The notes: generated by a model not told the origin, from the letters alone. A DNA stretch of 64,000 nt from an uncultured Pelagibacteraceae bacterium (GCA_902518165.1 CABYFB010000005.1:62001-126000), one strand, 5' to 3'. Numbered from the stretch's first letter, positions 26,030 through 38,471 are shown. Numbers and translations: made by a program.

Positions 26030-27220
26030 ATGTCAAAAGAAAAGTTCGTAAGAAATAAACCGCACTGTAATATTGGTACTATTGGTCATGTCGATCATGG
26101 TAAAACAACATTAACTGCTGCGATCACAAAAGTATTAGCAGAGTCAGGCGGTGCACAATTTACTGCTTATGATCAAATTGATAAAGCTCCAGAGGAAAAA
26201 GAAAGAGGAATTACAATTTCAACTGCTCACGTTGAATATGAAACTGAAAAAAGACACTATGCACACGTTGATTGCCCAGGTCACGCAGATTATGTAAAAA
26301 ACATGATTACAGGTGCCGCACAAATGGATGGAGCAATATTAGTAGTTAACGCAGCGGATGGACCAATGCCCCAAACAAGAGAGCATATTCTTTTAGCAAG
26401 ACAAGTTGGCGTCCCAGCAATAGTTGTTTATCTAAATAAAGTCGATCAAGTTGATGATAAAGAGATGATTGAACTTGTTGAAGAAGAAATAAAAGATTTA
26501 CTTACATCATATAAATTTCCAGGAGATAAAACTCCAATAGTCAAAGGTTCTGCGTTAGCAGCCGTTGAAGGTAGAGATGATGAAATTGGAAAAAATTCAA
26601 TAATGGAGCTTATGAAATCTGTTGATGAATTCATTCCACAGCCAGATAGACCAAAAGATAAAGATTTCTTGATGCCAGTTGAAGATGTTTTCTCTATTTC
26701 AGGAAGAGGTACAGTTGTTACAGGAAGAGTAGAATCTGGGGTAATTAAAACTGGTGATGAAATAGAAATTGTTGGAATAAGAGAAACTAAAAAAACAGTG
26801 TGTACTGGTGTAGAAATGTTTAGAAAGCTATTAGATTCTGGTGAAGCAGGTGATAACATTGGTGCACTTTTGAGAGGTGTTGAAAGAACTGACGTTGAGA
26901 GAGGTCAAGTATTATGTAAACCTGCATCAATCACACCACACACTAAATTTGAGGCTCAAGCATATGTGTTAAAAAAAGAAGAAGGTGGAAGACATACTCC
27001 TTTCTTTACAAAATACAGACCTCAGTTTTATTTTAGAACAACTGATGTTACAGGTGAAGTAGAGTTACCTGCGGGTACAGAGATGGTAATGCCAGGTGAT
27101 GATGCTAAATTTACAGTTAAATTAATTACACCCATCGCAATGGCCGAGAAGTTAAATTTTGCTATACGAGAAGGTGGAAGAACAGTAGGAGCTGGAGTAG
27201 TAACTAAAATTATAGAGTAA
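26030..27220 (+). CDS. tuf: Elongation factor Tu
   Basis: EF-Tu brings aminoacyl-tRNA to the ribosomal A site using GTP. The 396-aa protein has G1 GHVDHGKT at 19-26, the switch I block [13 protein letters not shown]3 DCPGHADY, G4 NKVD and G5 GSAL, then domains 2 and 3 to the usual C-terminus. A good AAGAGGT ribosome binding site lies about 9 bases before the ATG. It is the only tuf in the window: the usual second site, between fusA and rpsJ, is empty. It lies between tRNA-Gly and tRNA-Trp. Confidence 0.99.
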   Translation: MSKEKFVRNKPHCNIGTIGHVDHGKTTLTAAITKVLAESGGAQFTAYDQIDKAPEEKERGITISTAHVEYETEKRHYAHVDCPGHADYVKNMITGAAQMDGAILVVNAADGPMPQTREHILLARQVGVPAIVVYLNKVDQVDDKEMIELVEEEIKDLLTSYKFPGDKTPIVKGSALAAVEGRDDEIGKNSIMELMKSVDEFIPQPDRPKDKDFLMPVEDVFSISGRGTVVTGRVESGVIKTGDEIEIVGIRETKKTVCTGVEMFRKLLDSGEAGDNIGALLRGVERTDVERGQVLCKPASITPHTKFEAQAYVLKKEEGGRHTPFFTKYRPQFYFRTTDVTGEVELPAGTEMVMPGDDAKFTVKLITPIAMAEKLNFAIREGGRTVGAGVVTKIIE

Positions 27221-27227
27221 ACTCCAT

Positions 27228-27303
27228 AGGAGTGTAGCTCAATTGGTAGAGCGCCGGTCTCCAAAACCGGAGGTTGGGGGTTCGATTCCCTCCGCTCCTG
27301 CCA
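27228..27303 (+). tRNA. tRNA-Trp(CCA)
   Basis: The 76-nt gene has acceptor AGGAGTG/CGCTCCT, anticodon stem CCGGT/ACCGG around loop CTCCAAA (anticodon CCA), a GTTCGATTC T loop and encoded CCA. It starts seven bases after the tuf stop and ends ten bases before secE, so it is embedded in the tuf-secE transcript. Confidence 0.97.
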
Positions 27304-27313
27304 TATAAAAATT

Positions 27314-27505
27314 ATGAAGAACCCTTTAAAATTTATTCAAGATGTAAAGCAAGAAGCTTTTAAAGTTACTTGGCCAACTGGCAAAGAAGTTATCCAAGGA
27401 TCTTTAATGGTAGTAGCAATGGCCATCGTTGCGGCTTTATTTTTCCTTTTGTTGGATCAGGTACTTCAATTTTTTTTAGAACTAGTTTTAAAGGTAAATC
27501 TATAA
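27314..27505 (+). CDS. secE: Preprotein translocase subunit SecE
   Basis: SecE clamps the SecY channel. The 63-aa protein is the short bacterial form: an amphipathic segment QDVKQEAFKVTWPTGKEV containing the conserved VTWPT, then one membrane helix. It overlaps the nusG start by one base (TAATG). Confidence 0.96.
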   Translation: MKNPLKFIQDVKQEAFKVTWPTGKEVIQGSLMVVAMAIVAALFFLLLDQVLQFFLELVLKVNL

Positions 27506-28035
27506 TGAAAAATTGGTATATTGTTCAATCTCACTCAAGTTTTGAAAATAAAGTTGCTCAAGAAATAAAGGAAGAAGCAACAAAAGCAAATCTTTCAGAT
27601 AAAATTGAGGAAATTATAGTTCCAACACATGATATTACAGAAGTTAAAAGAGGAAAGAGGGTTCAAAGAAAGAAAAAATACTTTCCTGGATATGTATTAT
27701 TAAAGAGTGAAATGGATAACACAATTTATCACATGATTAAAAATCTTAAAAAAGTTAGTGGATTTTTAGGAACTAAAGGTACGCCAATACCTGTATCTGA
27801 GAAAGAAATTGAAAAAATACTTGGTCAAATTAAAGATGGAGTTGTGCAACCAAAATCAGGTGTTGAATATAATGTAGGTGAAAAAGTTCAAGTTATAGAT
27901 GGACCTTTTGCGTCATTCAGCGGTTTAGTCGAAGATATTGATGAAGAAAAATTAAGATTAAAAGTATCAGTATCAATATTTGGAAGACCAACACCTGTGG
28001 ATTTAGAATATAGTCAAGTGGAAAAGGCAAGCTAA
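27505..28035 (+). CDS. nusG: Transcription termination/antitermination protein NusG
   Basis: NusG binds RNA polymerase, aids processivity and links transcription to Rho and to the ribosome. From ATG 27505 it has 176 aa: an NGN domain beginning [36 protein letters not shown], and a C-terminal KOW domain with [21 protein letters not shown]. An in-frame upstream ATG at 27370 lies inside secE and would add a non-homologous 45-residue leader, so it is rejected. Confidence 0.97.
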   Translation: MKNWYIVQSHSSFENKVAQEIKEEATKANLSDKIEEIIVPTHDITEVKRGKRVQRKKKYFPGYVLLKSEMDNTIYHMIKNLKKVSGFLGTKGTPIPVSEKEIEKILGQIKDGVVQPKSGVEYNVGEKVQVIDGPFASFSGLVEDIDEEKLRLKVSVSIFGRPTPVDLEYSQVEKAS

Positions 28036-28463
28036 TGGCAAAAAAAGAGATAAGCGGTTATATAAAGTTACAGATTAACGGAGGGCAAGCCAATCCAGCT
28101 CCTCCTGTTGGTCCAGCTTTAGGTCAAAGAGGAATAAATATAATGGAATTTTGCAAGGCATTTAATGAAAAAACAAAATCATTCGCAGGAAAACCTGTTC
28201 CTGTAATAATAACTGTATACAAAGACAAAAAATTTGATTTTATAATTAAATCACCACCTGCTTCACATTTTATTAAAGAAGCGGTAAAATTAAAAAGTGG
28301 ATCAAAAGAACCTGGTAGAAATATTGTTGCAAAAATTTCAAAAAAACAGTTAAAAGAAATTGCTGAAAAAAAAATGGCAGATTTAAATGCACATGATGTT
28401 GACGAAGCAGCAAAAATTATTGCTGGATCTGCAAGATCTATGGGTATTGAGGTTGTAGAATAA
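28035..28463 (+). CDS. rplK: 50S ribosomal protein L11
   Basis: L11 forms the GTPase-associated centre with 23S rRNA and the L10-L12 stalk. The 142-aa protein has the proline-rich N-terminal domain ([20 protein letters not shown]) and the rRNA-binding C-terminal domain ending [12 protein letters not shown]. It overlaps the nusG stop and the rplA start by one base each. Confidence 0.98.
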   Translation: MAKKEISGYIKLQINGGQANPAPPVGPALGQRGINIMEFCKAFNEKTKSFAGKPVPVIITVYKDKKFDFIIKSPPASHFIKEAVKLKSGSKEPGRNIVAKISKKQLKEIAEKKMADLNAHDVDEAAKIIAGSARSMGIEVVE

Positions 28464-29152
28464 TGTCATCAAAAAGATATAAAAAATTACCTGAAAAAAC
28501 TAGAGATTTACAATCAGAATCAATGGATAAATTAATTCCTGTTTTAAAACAGAATTGTACAACAAAATTCGATGAATCTTTAGATATAAGTTTGCAAATT
28601 AATAATAAGCAAAAGAAAAGCGAGATCAATATTAGAACAGTTATTAATTTACCTGGTGGGAATTCGAAAAAAGTAAAAGTAGGTGTTGTTTGTGAAGAGA
28701 ATAAATTACAAGAAGCAAAAGATGCAGGAGCTGAAGTTGTTGGTGGCGATGAACTTATAGATCAAATTAAGTCAGGCAATATAAATTTTGAAAAATTAAT
28801 ATGTACTCCTGGCATGATGATTAAACTTTCAAAACTAGGAAAAGTTCTTGGTCCAAAAGGTCTAATGCCAAATCCAAAATTAGGATCGGTAACTAATGAT
28901 GTAAAAAAAGCTATAACAGATGCTAAATCTGGACAAGTTGAAATAAGAAATGATAAAGATGGAAATATAGGTTTGAGTATAGGAAACAAATCTTTTTCGG
29001 ATGATAAATTAATATTGAATTTTAATGCGGTATTAGATGCATTAGAAAAGGAAAAATCAAATAATACAATTAAAGGTGATTTAATTAAGCAAGCCTTTAT
29101 AACTTCAACAATGGGAGTTTCATACAAAATTAAATTAGGTAAGAGTATTTAG
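28463..29152 (+). CDS. rplA: 50S ribosomal protein L1
   Basis: L1 forms the mobile stalk at the E site and can repress its own operon by binding its mRNA. The 229-aa product has the signature region PGMMIKLSKLGKVLGPKGLM and the usual length. It starts on the last base of the rplK stop codon, so L11 and L1 are translationally coupled. Confidence 0.98.
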   Translation: MSSKRYKKLPEKTRDLQSESMDKLIPVLKQNCTTKFDESLDISLQINNKQKKSEINIRTVINLPGGNSKKVKVGVVCEENKLQEAKDAGAEVVGGDELIDQIKSGNINFEKLICTPGMMIKLSKLGKVLGPKGLMPNPKLGSVTNDVKKAITDAKSGQVEIRNDKDGNIGLSIGNKSFSDDKLILNFNAVLDALEKEKSNNTIKGDLIKQAFITSTMGVSYKIKLGKSI

Positions 29153-29154
29153 TT

Positions 29155-29664
29155 ATGATGAATAAAGAGCAAAAGAAACAGTATATATCTGATATGACAA
29201 ATCAGTTTGAAAAATCTGAAGCTGTAATAGTTACTCATTATCAAGGTTTAACAATGAATCAACTTGATGACTTAAGAGCTAAAATGAGAGAGCATGGCAT
29301 AAAATTTAAAATCACAAATAATAGAATAACAAAATTGGCTCTAGAAAAAACAAGATGCAAAGATCTTTCAAACTTGTTTTCAGGTCCCACTGCTGTAGCT
29401 TTGTCTGAAGATGCAATAACTTCTGCAAAAATATTGACAAATTTCTCAAAAGAAAATGAAAATTTAAAAATTCTAGGTGGAATCATGGGATCCGATATTT
29501 TAGACGTTGCTGGCGTCAAAAATGTTGCTACCTTACCTTCATTGGACGAGGCTAGGGCAAAAATAGTAGGAATATTGAGGTCTCCAGCACAAAAAATAGC
29601 AAGTATTTTACTTGCGCCGGCGTCAAAAATCGCTATTTTAGCGCTCGAAAAATCAAAAAAATAA
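29155..29664 (+). CDS. rplJ: 50S ribosomal protein L10
   Basis: L10 anchors L7/L12 dimers to the GTPase centre. The 169-aa protein has the N-terminal rRNA-binding domain (FEKSEAVIVTHYQGLTMNQL, KFKITNNRITKLAL) and a C-terminal helix that carries L12 dimers. The first two codons are both ATG (29155 and 29158), so the true start is uncertain by one residue. There is no space for a separate L10 leader upstream, unlike in E. coli. Confidence 0.97.
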   Translation: MMNKEQKKQYISDMTNQFEKSEAVIVTHYQGLTMNQLDDLRAKMREHGIKFKITNNRITKLALEKTRCKDLSNLFSGPTAVALSEDAITSAKILTNFSKENENLKILGGIMGSDILDVAGVKNVATLPSLDEARAKIVGILRSPAQKIASILLAPASKIAILALEKSKK

Positions 29665-29682
29665 CCAGGGACAAGATTTACT

Positions 29683-30051
29683 ATGGCTGACTTAAATAAA
29701 ATTATAGACGACTTATCAAGTTTAACTGTTGTAGAGGCAGCTGAACTTTCAAAACAACTTGAAGAAAAATGGGGAGTTACTGCAGCAGCAGCTGTAGCAG
29801 CAGCACCAGCAGCAGCAGGAGCGGCACCAGCGGAAGAAAAAGATGAATTTACAATTATGCTTACATCAGCTGGAGATAAAAAAATTAATGTTATAAAAGA
29901 GGTTAGAGCTATCACGGCTTTGGGACTTAAAGAAGCAAAAGATTTAGTTGAAGGTGCACCTAAAGAAGTCAAAACAGGTGTAAATAAAAAAGAAGCAGAA
30001 GAGATAAAGCAAAAACTCGAAGCAGCTGGCGCAAAAGTAGAACTAAAATAA
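29683..30051 (+). CDS. rplL: 50S ribosomal protein L7/L12
   Basis: L12 is the multicopy stalk protein that recruits translation GTPases. The 122-aa protein has an N-terminal dimerisation region ([20 protein letters not shown]), an alanine/proline hinge at about 37-52 and the globular C-terminal domain with [20 protein letters not shown] and [20 protein letters not shown]. Confidence 0.98.
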   Translation: MADLNKIIDDLSSLTVVEAAELSKQLEEKWGVTAAAAVAAAPAAAGAAPAEEKDEFTIMLTSAGDKKINVIKEVRAITALGLKEAKDLVEGAPKEVKTGVNKKEAEEIKQKLEAAGAKVELK

Positions 30052-30067
30052 ATTAGATAGGATTATT

Positions 30068-30090
30068 TACTGGTTAAATTTTAATCAGTA
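30068..30090 (+). promoter_or_regulatory. Hairpin in the rplL-rpoB spacer
   Basis: TACTGGTTAAA pairs with TTTAATCAGTA across one base, with one G-U pair, giving a strong stem for so AT-rich a region. No T-run follows, so it is not a classical terminator. In E. coli the same spacer carries an attenuator and an RNase III site, so partial termination or processing is plausible here. Confidence 0.5.
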
Positions 30091-30096
30091 GTTGAG

Positions 30097-33000
30097 ATGC
30101 AATTATCTTTTACAGAAAAGAAAAATATAAGAAAAAGTTTCGGAAAACTTAAAGAAAGTTTATCTATTCCAAATCTTATAGAGGTACAAAAGAATTCTTA
30201 TAAAGAACTTACTGAATTCAAACAAGATGTTGAGCAACACCTTGTTAAAGGTTTCGACAGAGTTTTTAAAAGCATTTTTCCAATTGAAGACTTAAATGAT
30301 AAAGCAACACTCGAGTATGTTTCATATAAATTGGAAAAACCCAAATTTGATGTAGAAGAATGTATAGCTAGAGGGTTGACTTATTCTGCGGCTCTCAAAT
30401 GTACTCTTAGATTAGTTGTGTATGAGATTGATCAAGAAAATAACACAAAAGATATTTTGTCAGCAAAAGAACAAGAAGTTTATATGGGGGAAGTTCCAAT
30501 GATGACAAATAGTGGAACTTTTATAACCAATGGAGTTCAAAGAGTTGTTGTTAATCAAATGCACAGAAGTCCAGGTGTATTCTTTGATCACGACAAAGGA
30601 AAATCCCATGCTAGCGGAAAATTATTATTTAATTGTCGTGTAATTCCTAATCGTGGATCTTGGCTAGATTTTGAATTTGATGTTAAGGATCTGTTATATT
30701 TTAGAATTGATAGAAAAAAGAAAATATTAGTCTCTACATTATTACAAGCTTTAGGATTTTCAAAAAATGATATTGTAGACGAATTCTATCAAAAAGAAAC
30801 ATTAAATTATGTTAAAAATTTAAATAAGTGGAAAACTAAATTTGATCCAGAAAATTATAAAGCCAAAAATTTTTCAGAGGAAGTAATTGATGCAAAAAAT
30901 AATAAAGTTGTTGTAAAATTAGGAGAAAAAATAAATTTTTTAACCGCAAAAAAACTTTCAAATGATGGTCTTAAAGAAATTTATGTTTCTAACGAGTCAT
31001 TGTATGGTAAATTTTTACATAGAGATATTACTGTTGGTGAAGATGTATTTAAAATTGGAACAGAATTAAATGAGACTATAATTAGCAAAATTATTGAAGC
31101 TGACATTAAATCCTTAGATATTTCTAGAACCAACTCGATAAATAAAGGTCCATACTTATTATTAAGTATTTTCAATGACAAAAATGAAAATAAAAATGAT
31201 GCAATTACAGAAATTTATAAGGTTTTAAGACCTGGAGAGCCTCCAACAATAGAGATAGCTACTCAGATATTTAACAACTTATTTTTTAGTTCTGACAGAT
31301 ATGATTTATCAGATGTTGGAAGAGTAAAAATGAATTCACGATTAGAGCTAACTTGCTCTGATAAAATTACAATTTTAAGAAATGATGACATACTAGCAAT
31401 AATTCAGAAGATGTTAGACTTAAGAGATGGCAAAGATGAAGTTGATGATATAGATCATTTAGGAAATAGAAGGGTTAGGTCAGTTGGTGAACTTGTAGAA
31501 AATCAAGCAAGAATAGGCGTCTACAGAATGGAAAGAGCTATTAAAGAGAAAATGACTACTTTAGATGTTGAGTCAGCGATGCCCCAAGATTTAATCAATG
31601 CAAAACCTTTGACTATTTCCCTTAAAGATTTCTTTGCTACCTCACAACTGTCTCAGTTTATGGATCAAACTAATCCTCTTTCAGAAATCACTCATAAAAG
31701 AAGAGTATCGGCTTTAGGACCAGGTGGTTTAACAAGGGAAAGAGCTGGATTTGAAGTTAGAGATGTTCATCCCACTCATTATGGAAGAATTTGTCCAATT
31801 GAAACCCCTGAAGGACCAAACATTGGTCTAATTAATAGCTTGTCGACATATTCAAAAATAAACAAATATGGTTTCATTGAAAGCCCATATAAAAAAGTAA
31901 AAGATGGTATTGTACAAAACAATATTGAATATTTATCAGCTATGGAGGAGACCAAATTTACCATAGCACAAGCTAATTCTCTTATTGACAAAAATGGTAA
32001 GTTTACTGAAGAATTAGTTTCATGCAGACAAAACTTAAATTTCATTTTAGCTAAACCGGATAGTATAGACTATATCGATGTTTCTCCAAAGCAACTTGTA
32101 TCAGTAGCTGCCTCTCTAATACCTTTTTTAGAAAATGACGATGCTAATAGAGCATTAATGGGTTCTAATATGATGAGACAAGCAGTTCCATTGTTAAAAC
32201 CAGAGGCACCACTTGTAGGAACAGGTATAGAAAGTGATGTTGCTTTAGATTCAGGAGTAACAATTGTTGCAAGAAGAGATGGTGTTGTTGATAAAATTGA
32301 TGGTAAAAGAATAGTAATAAAAGCTTCAAGTGAAAAGGACTATTCAAAATCAGGTGTAGATATATATAATCTTCAAAAATTTAAAAGATCAAATCAAAAT
32401 ACTTGTATAAATCAAAAACCATTAGTTAGAGTTGGTGATAAAGTGAAATCTGGTGATATTATAGCCGATGGACCATCTACAAAAGTTGGAGAATTAGCAT
32501 TAGGTAAAAATGTAACTGTAGCTTTTATGCCTTGGCAAGGTTATAATTTCGAGGACTCAATTTTAATTTCAGAAAGATGCGTAACAGATGATGTGTTTAC
32601 ATCTATTCATATAGAAGAATATGAAGTTATGGCTAGAGATACAAAATTAGGTGAGGAAGATATTACAAGAGATATTCCAAATGTTAATGAGGAATCTTTA
32701 AAAAATTTAGACGAGTCAGGAATAGTATATATTGGGGCTGAAGTAAAACCAGGAGACATTTTGGTTGGAAAAGTTACTCCAAAAGGAGATACAGCTTCAG
32801 GCCCTGAGGAAAAATTACTAAGATCAATCTTTGGAGAAAAAGCAATAGATGTTACTGATACATCATTAAAAATGCCAAGTGGAAGTGGCGGCATAGTAGT
32901 TGATGTTAGAGTATTTAATAGACATGGAATAGATAAGGATGAAAGATCTATAACTATCGAAAGAGCAGAAATCGAAAGTGTTCAAGAAGATAAAAAGGTT

Positions 33001-34179
33001 GAAGAAGAAATTTTAGAAAGAAGTATAAAACAGAGATTATCATCAATATTAAATGGAACAAAAATTAACAAAAAAGTTAAAGATGTTGAGGCAAATACAG
33101 TTTTATCTGAGGAGATAATCAATAATTTGCCTGTTTCCGATTTATTTAAAATATCAATCGATGAACAAGATAAACTATCTTCTTTGTCCCAAATTAAAGA
33201 TCAATACAATAGTGCCAAACAAGATATTCAAGAAAGATTTGAAGATAAAGTTTTAAAAATTAGACAAGGTGATGATTTATTACCTAGTGTTATGAAAATG
33301 GTTAAAGTTTTTGTTGCTATAAAAAGAAGACTGAGACCAGGAGATAAAATGTCTGGAAGACATGGAAATAAGGGTGTTGTAAGTAAAATAGTTCCAGTTG
33401 AAGATATGCCCTATAGAGAAAATGGAAAGCCTGTAGATATAGTACTTAACCCATTAGGTGTGCCAAGCAGAATGAATGTTGGTCAAATTTTAGAAACACA
33501 TTTAGGATGGTCTTGTACTGAATTAGGTGAAAAATTAAATCAATTGGTAAATGAAAACCAAAAGAAAATTGAAAAAACACAAAAAATTATATCTTTTTTA
33601 AAAAATGTATATGGAAAAGAAATTTTCGAAGAAAATATCGAAAATTTAAATCAATCCGAATTTGAAGATTTATGTTCAAATATAAGATATGGTGTTCCAA
33701 TATCCACACCTGTATTTGATGGAGCTAAAGAAAATGATGTTACTAAAATGCTAGAATTAGCTGAATTACCAAACTCGGGTCAAACTACACTTTGGGATGG
33801 AAGAACCGGAGAGAAATTTGACAGACCTGTAACAGTAGGGACAATTTATATGTTAAAACTTCATCATCTAGTTGAGGATAAAATTCATGCAAGATCTACT
33901 GGACCTTATAGTTTAGTGACTCAACAACCTCTTGGTGGTAAAGCACAATTAGGAGGTCAACGATTTGGTGAAATGGAAGTTTGGGCATTAGAGGCCTATG
34001 GAGCTTCATACACTTTACAAGAAATTCTTACTGTTAAGTCAGATGATGTTGCTGGAAGAGTTAAAGTTTACGAGACTATCGTAAAAGGAGAAGAAAATTT
34101 TGAATCAGGTATACCTGAATCATTTAATGTTTTGGTTAAAGAAATTAAATCTCTAGCACTAAATGTGGAGCTAAATTAA
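30097..34179 (+). CDS. rpoB: DNA-directed RNA polymerase subunit beta
   Basis: RpoB forms half of the RNA polymerase active cleft. The 1360-aa protein has all conserved blocks: the rifampicin region with [19 protein letters not shown] and [20 protein letters not shown], the [14 protein letters not shown] segment, [16 protein letters not shown] [30 protein letters not shown], and the C-terminal [20 protein letters not shown]. The QFMDQ...H...R residues look wild-type for rifampicin binding. It follows rplL by 45 bp and precedes rpoC by one base. Confidence 0.99.
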   Translation: MQLSFTEKKNIRKSFGKLKESLSIPNLIEVQKNSYKELTEFKQDVEQHLVKGFDRVFKSIFPIEDLNDKATLEYVSYKLEKPKFDVEECIARGLTYSAALKCTLRLVVYEIDQENNTKDILSAKEQEVYMGEVPMMTNSGTFITNGVQRVVVNQMHRSPGVFFDHDKGKSHASGKLLFNCRVIPNRGSWLDFEFDVKDLLYFRIDRKKKILVSTLLQALGFSKNDIVDEFYQKETLNYVKNLNKWKTKFDPENYKAKNFSEEVIDAKNNKVVVKLGEKINFLTAKKLSNDGLKEIYVSNESLYGKFLHRDITVGEDVFKIGTELNETIISKIIEADIKSLDISRTNSINKGPYLLLSIFNDKNENKNDAITEIYKVLRPGEPPTIEIATQIFNNLFFSSDRYDLSDVGRVKMNSRLELTCSDKITILRNDDILAIIQKMLDLRDGKDEVDDIDHLGNRRVRSVGELVENQARIGVYRMERAIKEKMTTLDVESAMPQDLINAKPLTISLKDFFATSQLSQFMDQTNPLSEITHKRRVSALGPGGLTRERAGFEVRDVHPTHYGRICPIETPEGPNIGLINSLSTYSKINKYGFIESPYKKVKDGIVQNNIEYLSAMEETKFTIAQANSLIDKNGKFTEELVSCRQNLNFILAKPDSIDYIDVSPKQLVSVAASLIPFLENDDANRALMGSNMMRQAVPLLKPEAPLVGTGIESDVALDSGVTIVARRDGVVDKIDGKRIVIKASSEKDYSKSGVDIYNLQKFKRSNQNTCINQKPLVRVGDKVKSGDIIADGPSTKVGELALGKNVTVAFMPWQGYNFEDSILISERCVTDDVFTSIHIEEYEVMARDTKLGEEDITRDIPNVNEESLKNLDESGIVYIGAEVKPGDILVGKVTPKGDTASGPEEKLLRSIFGEKAIDVTDTSLKMPSGSGGIVVDVRVFNRHGIDKDERSITIERAEIESVQEDKKVEEEILERSIKQRLSSILNGTKINKKVKDVEANTVLSEEIINNLPVSDLFKISIDEQDKLSSLSQIKDQYNSAKQDIQERFEDKVLKIRQGDDLLPSVMKMVKVFVAIKRRLRPGDKMSGRHGNKGVVSKIVPVEDMPYRENGKPVDIVLNPLGVPSRMNVGQILETHLGWSCTELGEKLNQLVNENQKKIEKTQKIISFLKNVYGKEIFEENIENLNQSEFEDLCSNIRYGVPISTPVFDGAKENDVTKMLELAELPNSGQTTLWDGRTGEKFDRPVTVGTIYMLKLHHLVEDKIHARSTGPYSLVTQQPLGGKAQLGGQRFGEMEVWALEAYGASYTLQEILTVKSDDVAGRVKVYETIVKGEENFESGIPESFNVLVKEIKSLALNVELN

Positions 34180-34180
34180 T

Positions 34181-37100
34181 ATGAGTAAAGAATTAACGGA
34201 TCTATTTAAATCTTCAGAAATTTCAGAAGCTCAAAATTTTAATAGCATAAAAATAACACTTGCTAGTCCAGAGAAAATTAAATCATGGACTTATGGAGAA
34301 ATCAAAAAGCCTGAAACAATAAATTACAGAACATTTAGACCAGAAAAAGATGGACTATTTTGTGCAAGAATATTTGGACCTATAAAAGATTACGAATGTC
34401 TTTGTGGCAAGTACAAGCGAATGAAATTCAGAGGTATCATTTGTGAAAAATGTGGAGTTGAAGTAACTAAATCTAATGTAAGACGTGAAAGAATGGGTCA
34501 TATCAATTTAGCGACTCCAGTAGCTCATATATGGTTTCTGAAATCTTTACCTAGCAGAATATCCCTTGCAATAGATATGAAACTTAAAGAGGTTGAAAGA
34601 GTACTTTATTTTGAAAACTTTATAGTTATTGAACCAGGCTTAACTGGTCTTAAAAAAAACCAGCTTTTGGGTGAGGAGGAGCTCATAAAATATCAAGATG
34701 AGTATGGTGAAGAGTCATTTACAGCTGGAATAGGAGCCGAAGCAATTTTAGAAATACTAAAGTCGATAGATTTAGAACAAGAAAAAGAAGCATTAATTAA
34801 ATCAATTAAGGAAACTAAATCAAAAGTTTCAGAGGAAAGATCTATTAAAAGATTAAAATTAATTGAGTCATTTATTGAGACTGGAAATAAGCCTGAATGG
34901 ATGATTTTAACAACAATACCAGTAATACCACCGGAGTTAAGACCATTAGTTCCTTTAGATGGAGGAAGATTTGCTACATCAGATTTAAATGACTTGTACA
35001 GAAGAGTTATAAATAGAAATAACCGTTTAAAAAGATTAATGGATCTAAAAGCTCCAGATATAATTGTTAGAAATGAAAAAAGAATGCTTCAAGAGTCCGT
35101 TGATGCATTGTTTGACAATGGAAGAAGAGGAAGAGTAATCACAGGGACAGGTAAAAGACCTCTTAAATCTTTAGCAGAAATGCTGAAAGGTAAACAGGGA
35201 AGATTTAGACAAAATTTATTAGGCAAAAGAGTAGATTACTCAGGTAGATCGGTGATCGTAGTCGGACCAGACTTAAAATTACACGAATGTGGACTACCTA
35301 AGAAAATGGCTTTAGAATTGTTTAAACCATTTCTATATGCAAGATTAAATAAACTCGGGCTTGCTTCTACAATAAAACAAGCGAAGAAACTTGTTGAAAG
35401 AGAGAGAAATGAGGTTTGGGATGCTTTAGAATTAATTGTAAGAGAACACCCTGTAATATTAAATAGAGCTCCAACCTTACATAGGTTAGGTGTGCAGGCA
35501 TTTGAACCAAAATTAATTGAAGGAAATGCAATTGAATTGCATCCATTAACATGTGCAGCCTTTAATGCAGATTTTGATGGTGATCAAATGGCAGTTCACG
35601 TTCCATTAAGTTTAGAGGCACAATTAGAAGCAAGAGTTTTAATGATGTCTACAAATAACATTTTAAGTCCATCAAATGGAAAACCCATAATTGTTCCAAG
35701 TCAGGATATGATTTTAGGAATTTACTATCTTTCCCAACCTCCATATCAAACAGATAGAGTTGATGGATATTTTGTAAACACCTCAGAAATTGAGCATGCT
35801 TTAGAAATAGGTCAAATTAAAGTTCATTCAAGAATAGTTTCTAGATTTGAAACAGTTGATGAAAAAGGTAATACAAAATACGAAAAACATATAAGCACAG
35901 CAGGAAGGTTTCTTTTAGCAAACCTAATTCCAAAAAATATAAATAATAAATTTGCTCTAGTTGACAGATTACTACCAAAAAAAATAGTTTCTGAGGTCAT
36001 TGATCATGTATTCAGATTTTCTGGTCAAAAAAGTACAGTAATATTTTGTGATAAATTAAAAGATCTTGGGTTCAAACATGCTTTCAAAGCTGGAATATCA
36101 TTTGGTAAAGATGATTTGGTAATTCCAGATAACAAACAACAATTAATTGATGAAACTAAAAAACTAATTTCAGATTATGAAAATCAATATGCAGAAGGAT
36201 TGATAACAAGAGGTGAAAAATACAATAAAGTTATTGATGCTTGGTCAAAATGTACGGATAAAGTTGCATCTGAAATGATGAAAAGAATTTCTGCTACAGA
36301 GATGACAGAAGATGGTCTAAAAATTAATTCAGTATTTATGATGGCAGATAGTGGCGCAAGAGGTTCTGCGGCTCAAATGAAGCAATTAGCTGGTATGAGA
36401 GGTTTAATTGCTAAACCATCTGGAGAAATTATTGAGTCACCAATTACATCAAACTTTAAAGAGGGATTAACAGCTTTAGAGTATTTTAATTCAACACACG
36501 GTGCTAGAAAAGGATTAGCAGATACAGCATTAAAGACAGCAAGCTCAGGATACTTAACTAGAAGACTTTGTGATGTTGCTCAAGATTTGACTATCACTCA
36601 AGTAAAATGTGATAACCCAAGCTTTATAAAACTTACCGAGGTCTTAGAGGGTGGAAATATAATGGTCAGTTTATCAGAAAGAGCTCTTGGGAGAGTAACC
36701 GCAAAAGACGTTAAAAATCCATTAACCGGTGAAGTTTTAATAAAGAAAAATAGCATGATCGATGAGGCTGCATGCGAAAAAATTGACTCTGCAGGTGTAA
36801 AAAACTTGAATGTTTATTCAGTAATGACATGTAGTTTAAAAGAAGGTGTATGCGCCACTTGTTATGGTAGAGATTTATCAAGAGGTAAAATGGTTCATGT
36901 TGGTGAAGCGATTGGAATGATATCTGCCCAATCTATCGGTGAACCAGGAACTCAGCTTACAATGAGAACTTTTCACGTAGGAGGAACAGCATCAGTTAAA
37001 CAAGACTCTCAAATTGTATCTAATAATGATGGTATATTGAAAATTGTTAACACAAATCTATTAGTAGATTCGAAAAAGAATTTAATTGTAATGGGTAGAA

Positions 37101-38344
37101 ATACTGAATTATCAATAGAAGATGATAATGGATTACAAGTAGCTGCATATAAAGTTCCATATGGATCAAAACTTTTCTTTGAGAATGGAGATAAAGTTAA
37201 AAAAGGATCAAAAATATGCGAGTGGGATCCTTACACAACACCAGTTATTGCCGAAAAAGATGGTGTAGCAAACTATGTAGATTTAATAGATGGTGTATCT
37301 ATTGCGGAAACAACTGATGATGCAACTGGAATTTCTACTAAAGCAGTTGTAGATTGGAAAACTCAATCTAAAAATACAGATTTAAAACCAAGAATTACTT
37401 TAAGAGATTCAAAGGGAAATGTTGTTAAAAAAGCTGATGATAATGAAGCTAGATACTACCTAGTTCCAGACTCAATTTTATCCGTTAAAGACGGACAAAA
37501 AATTTCGGCGGGTGATGTAATAGCTAGATTGCCTAAAGAGACTACAAAGACTAAAGACATTACAGGAGGTCTGCCGAGAGTAGCTGAATTATTTGAAGCA
37601 AGAAAAGCAAAAGATAGCGCAATTATCGCAGAGAATGATGGTAAAGTAATATTTGGCAAAGAAGTAAGAGGAAAGCAAAGAGTAACAATTGAATCTGAAA
37701 ATGGCGATACTTCAAGTTATTTAATTCCAAAAGGAAAACATATTAATTTTAATCAAGGAGAAAAAATAAAAAAAGGTGAGTACCTCTTAGATGGTCAACC
37801 ATTACCTCATGACATTCTAAGAATATTAGGTATAGAAGAATTAACTGAATATTTCGTAAATCAGGTACAAGATGTTTATAGGTTACAAGGTGTAATAATA
37901 AACGATAAGCACATTGAAGTTATTTTAAGACAAATGTTGAAAAAAATTGAAGTTAAAACACAAGGTGACAGCTCATTACTTCCTGGAGAAATTATCGATA
38001 GAATAAGATTTGAAAATATGAATGAGCAGTTAATTAAAGATGGTAAAAATCCAGCAGTAGGAGAAAGAGTTTTAATGGGAATAACTAAAGCTTCACTTCA
38101 AACAGAGTCGTTTATTTCAGCTGCTTCTTTCCAAGAAACAACACGAGTTTTAACAGACGCTGCGATTAAAGGTAAAGTAGATAAACTATCAGGATTAAAA
38201 GAAAATGTAATTGTTGGTCGATTAGTTCCTGCTGGAACTGGATCTGTTAAAAATTTGTGGAACAAGAAAGCTCGTTTAGACGATGAAAAATTCATTGCTG
38301 AGAACGAAAAGATTGAGCAAGCAGAAAGTCCTGTAAATCAATAA
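34181..38344 (+). CDS. rpoC: DNA-directed RNA polymerase subunit beta'
   Basis: RpoC holds the catalytic magnesium. The 1387-aa protein has the first zinc site at C73, C75, C88 and C91, the NADFDGDQ motif with D464, D466 and D468, the second zinc region including [16 protein letters not shown], the trigger-loop/bridge region with [19 protein letters not shown], and a C-terminal RLVPAGTG segment. It begins two bases after the rpoB stop. A 156-bp gap with its own promoter separates it from rpsL. Confidence 0.99.
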   Translation: MSKELTDLFKSSEISEAQNFNSIKITLASPEKIKSWTYGEIKKPETINYRTFRPEKDGLFCARIFGPIKDYECLCGKYKRMKFRGIICEKCGVEVTKSNVRRERMGHINLATPVAHIWFLKSLPSRISLAIDMKLKEVERVLYFENFIVIEPGLTGLKKNQLLGEEELIKYQDEYGEESFTAGIGAEAILEILKSIDLEQEKEALIKSIKETKSKVSEERSIKRLKLIESFIETGNKPEWMILTTIPVIPPELRPLVPLDGGRFATSDLNDLYRRVINRNNRLKRLMDLKAPDIIVRNEKRMLQESVDALFDNGRRGRVITGTGKRPLKSLAEMLKGKQGRFRQNLLGKRVDYSGRSVIVVGPDLKLHECGLPKKMALELFKPFLYARLNKLGLASTIKQAKKLVERERNEVWDALELIVREHPVILNRAPTLHRLGVQAFEPKLIEGNAIELHPLTCAAFNADFDGDQMAVHVPLSLEAQLEARVLMMSTNNILSPSNGKPIIVPSQDMILGIYYLSQPPYQTDRVDGYFVNTSEIEHALEIGQIKVHSRIVSRFETVDEKGNTKYEKHISTAGRFLLANLIPKNINNKFALVDRLLPKKIVSEVIDHVFRFSGQKSTVIFCDKLKDLGFKHAFKAGISFGKDDLVIPDNKQQLIDETKKLISDYENQYAEGLITRGEKYNKVIDAWSKCTDKVASEMMKRISATEMTEDGLKINSVFMMADSGARGSAAQMKQLAGMRGLIAKPSGEIIESPITSNFKEGLTALEYFNSTHGARKGLADTALKTASSGYLTRRLCDVAQDLTITQVKCDNPSFIKLTEVLEGGNIMVSLSERALGRVTAKDVKNPLTGEVLIKKNSMIDEAACEKIDSAGVKNLNVYSVMTCSLKEGVCATCYGRDLSRGKMVHVGEAIGMISAQSIGEPGTQLTMRTFHVGGTASVKQDSQIVSNNDGILKIVNTNLLVDSKKNLIVMGRNTELSIEDDNGLQVAAYKVPYGSKLFFENGDKVKKGSKICEWDPYTTPVIAEKDGVANYVDLIDGVSIAETTDDATGISTKAVVDWKTQSKNTDLKPRITLRDSKGNVVKKADDNEARYYLVPDSILSVKDGQKISAGDVIARLPKETTKTKDITGGLPRVAELFEARKAKDSAIIAENDGKVIFGKEVRGKQRVTIESENGDTSSYLIPKGKHINFNQGEKIKKGEYLLDGQPLPHDILRILGIEELTEYFVNQVQDVYRLQGVIINDKHIEVILRQMLKKIEVKTQGDSSLLPGEIIDRIRFENMNEQLIKDGKNPAVGERVLMGITKASLQTESFISAASFQETTRVLTDAAIKGKVDKLSGLKENVIVGRLVPAGTGSVKNLWNKKARLDDEKFIAENEKIEQAESPVNQ

Positions 38345-38373
38345 AAATTTGTCATTTTTCCATGTCTTTTAAT

Positions 38374-38401
38374 TTGACAAATGGAATTTCTATAGTATTT
38401 T
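38374..38401 (+). promoter_or_regulatory. Promoter of the str operon (rpsL-rpsG-fusA)
   Basis: A consensus TTGACA (38374-38379), a 16-bp spacer and TATTTT (38396-38401) lie in the rpoC-rpsL gap. The start would be near 38408, giving a leader of about 93 nt. This is the longest spacer in the whole ribosomal superoperon. Confidence 0.6.
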
Positions 38402-38423
38402 GTGCGTGTTTTTGGTTGGAATG

Positions 38424-38471
38424 TAGTGACTAGTGCACTAAACGCTGCCACAAATAACCTGACAGTTATTT
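38424..38471 (+). promoter_or_regulatory. Structured leader of the str operon
   Basis: Two hairpins can form in the predicted rpsL leader: TAGTG (38424-38428) with CACTA (38436-38440), overlapping the palindrome TAGTGCACTA, and AAATAAC (38452-38458) with GTTATTT (38465-38471) around a six-base loop. The second is a perfect 7-bp stem 30 bases before the rpsL ATG. A ribosomal-protein autoregulatory site is possible but unproven. Confidence 0.4.

Noticed and set aside
26446..26859. 137-aa minus-strand ORF inside tuf
   Set aside because: Antisense shadow of EF-Tu; low-complexity serine/threonine content and no family match.
27370..27505. Upstream ATG start for nusG inside secE
   Set aside because: The extra 45 residues come from the second frame of secE and have no NusG similarity; ATG 27505 begins KNWYIVQSH as expected.
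29259..29972. 237-aa minus-strand ORF across rplJ-rplL
   Set aside because: It is the antisense shadow of two certain ribosomal genes, with alanine/serine-rich composition mirroring L12; no independent support.
38347..38382. ATTTGTCA/TGACAAAT stem after rpoC as a terminator
   Set aside because: The loop is 20 nt, the stem has few GC pairs and no T-run follows; the right arm is better explained as the TTGACA promoter box.
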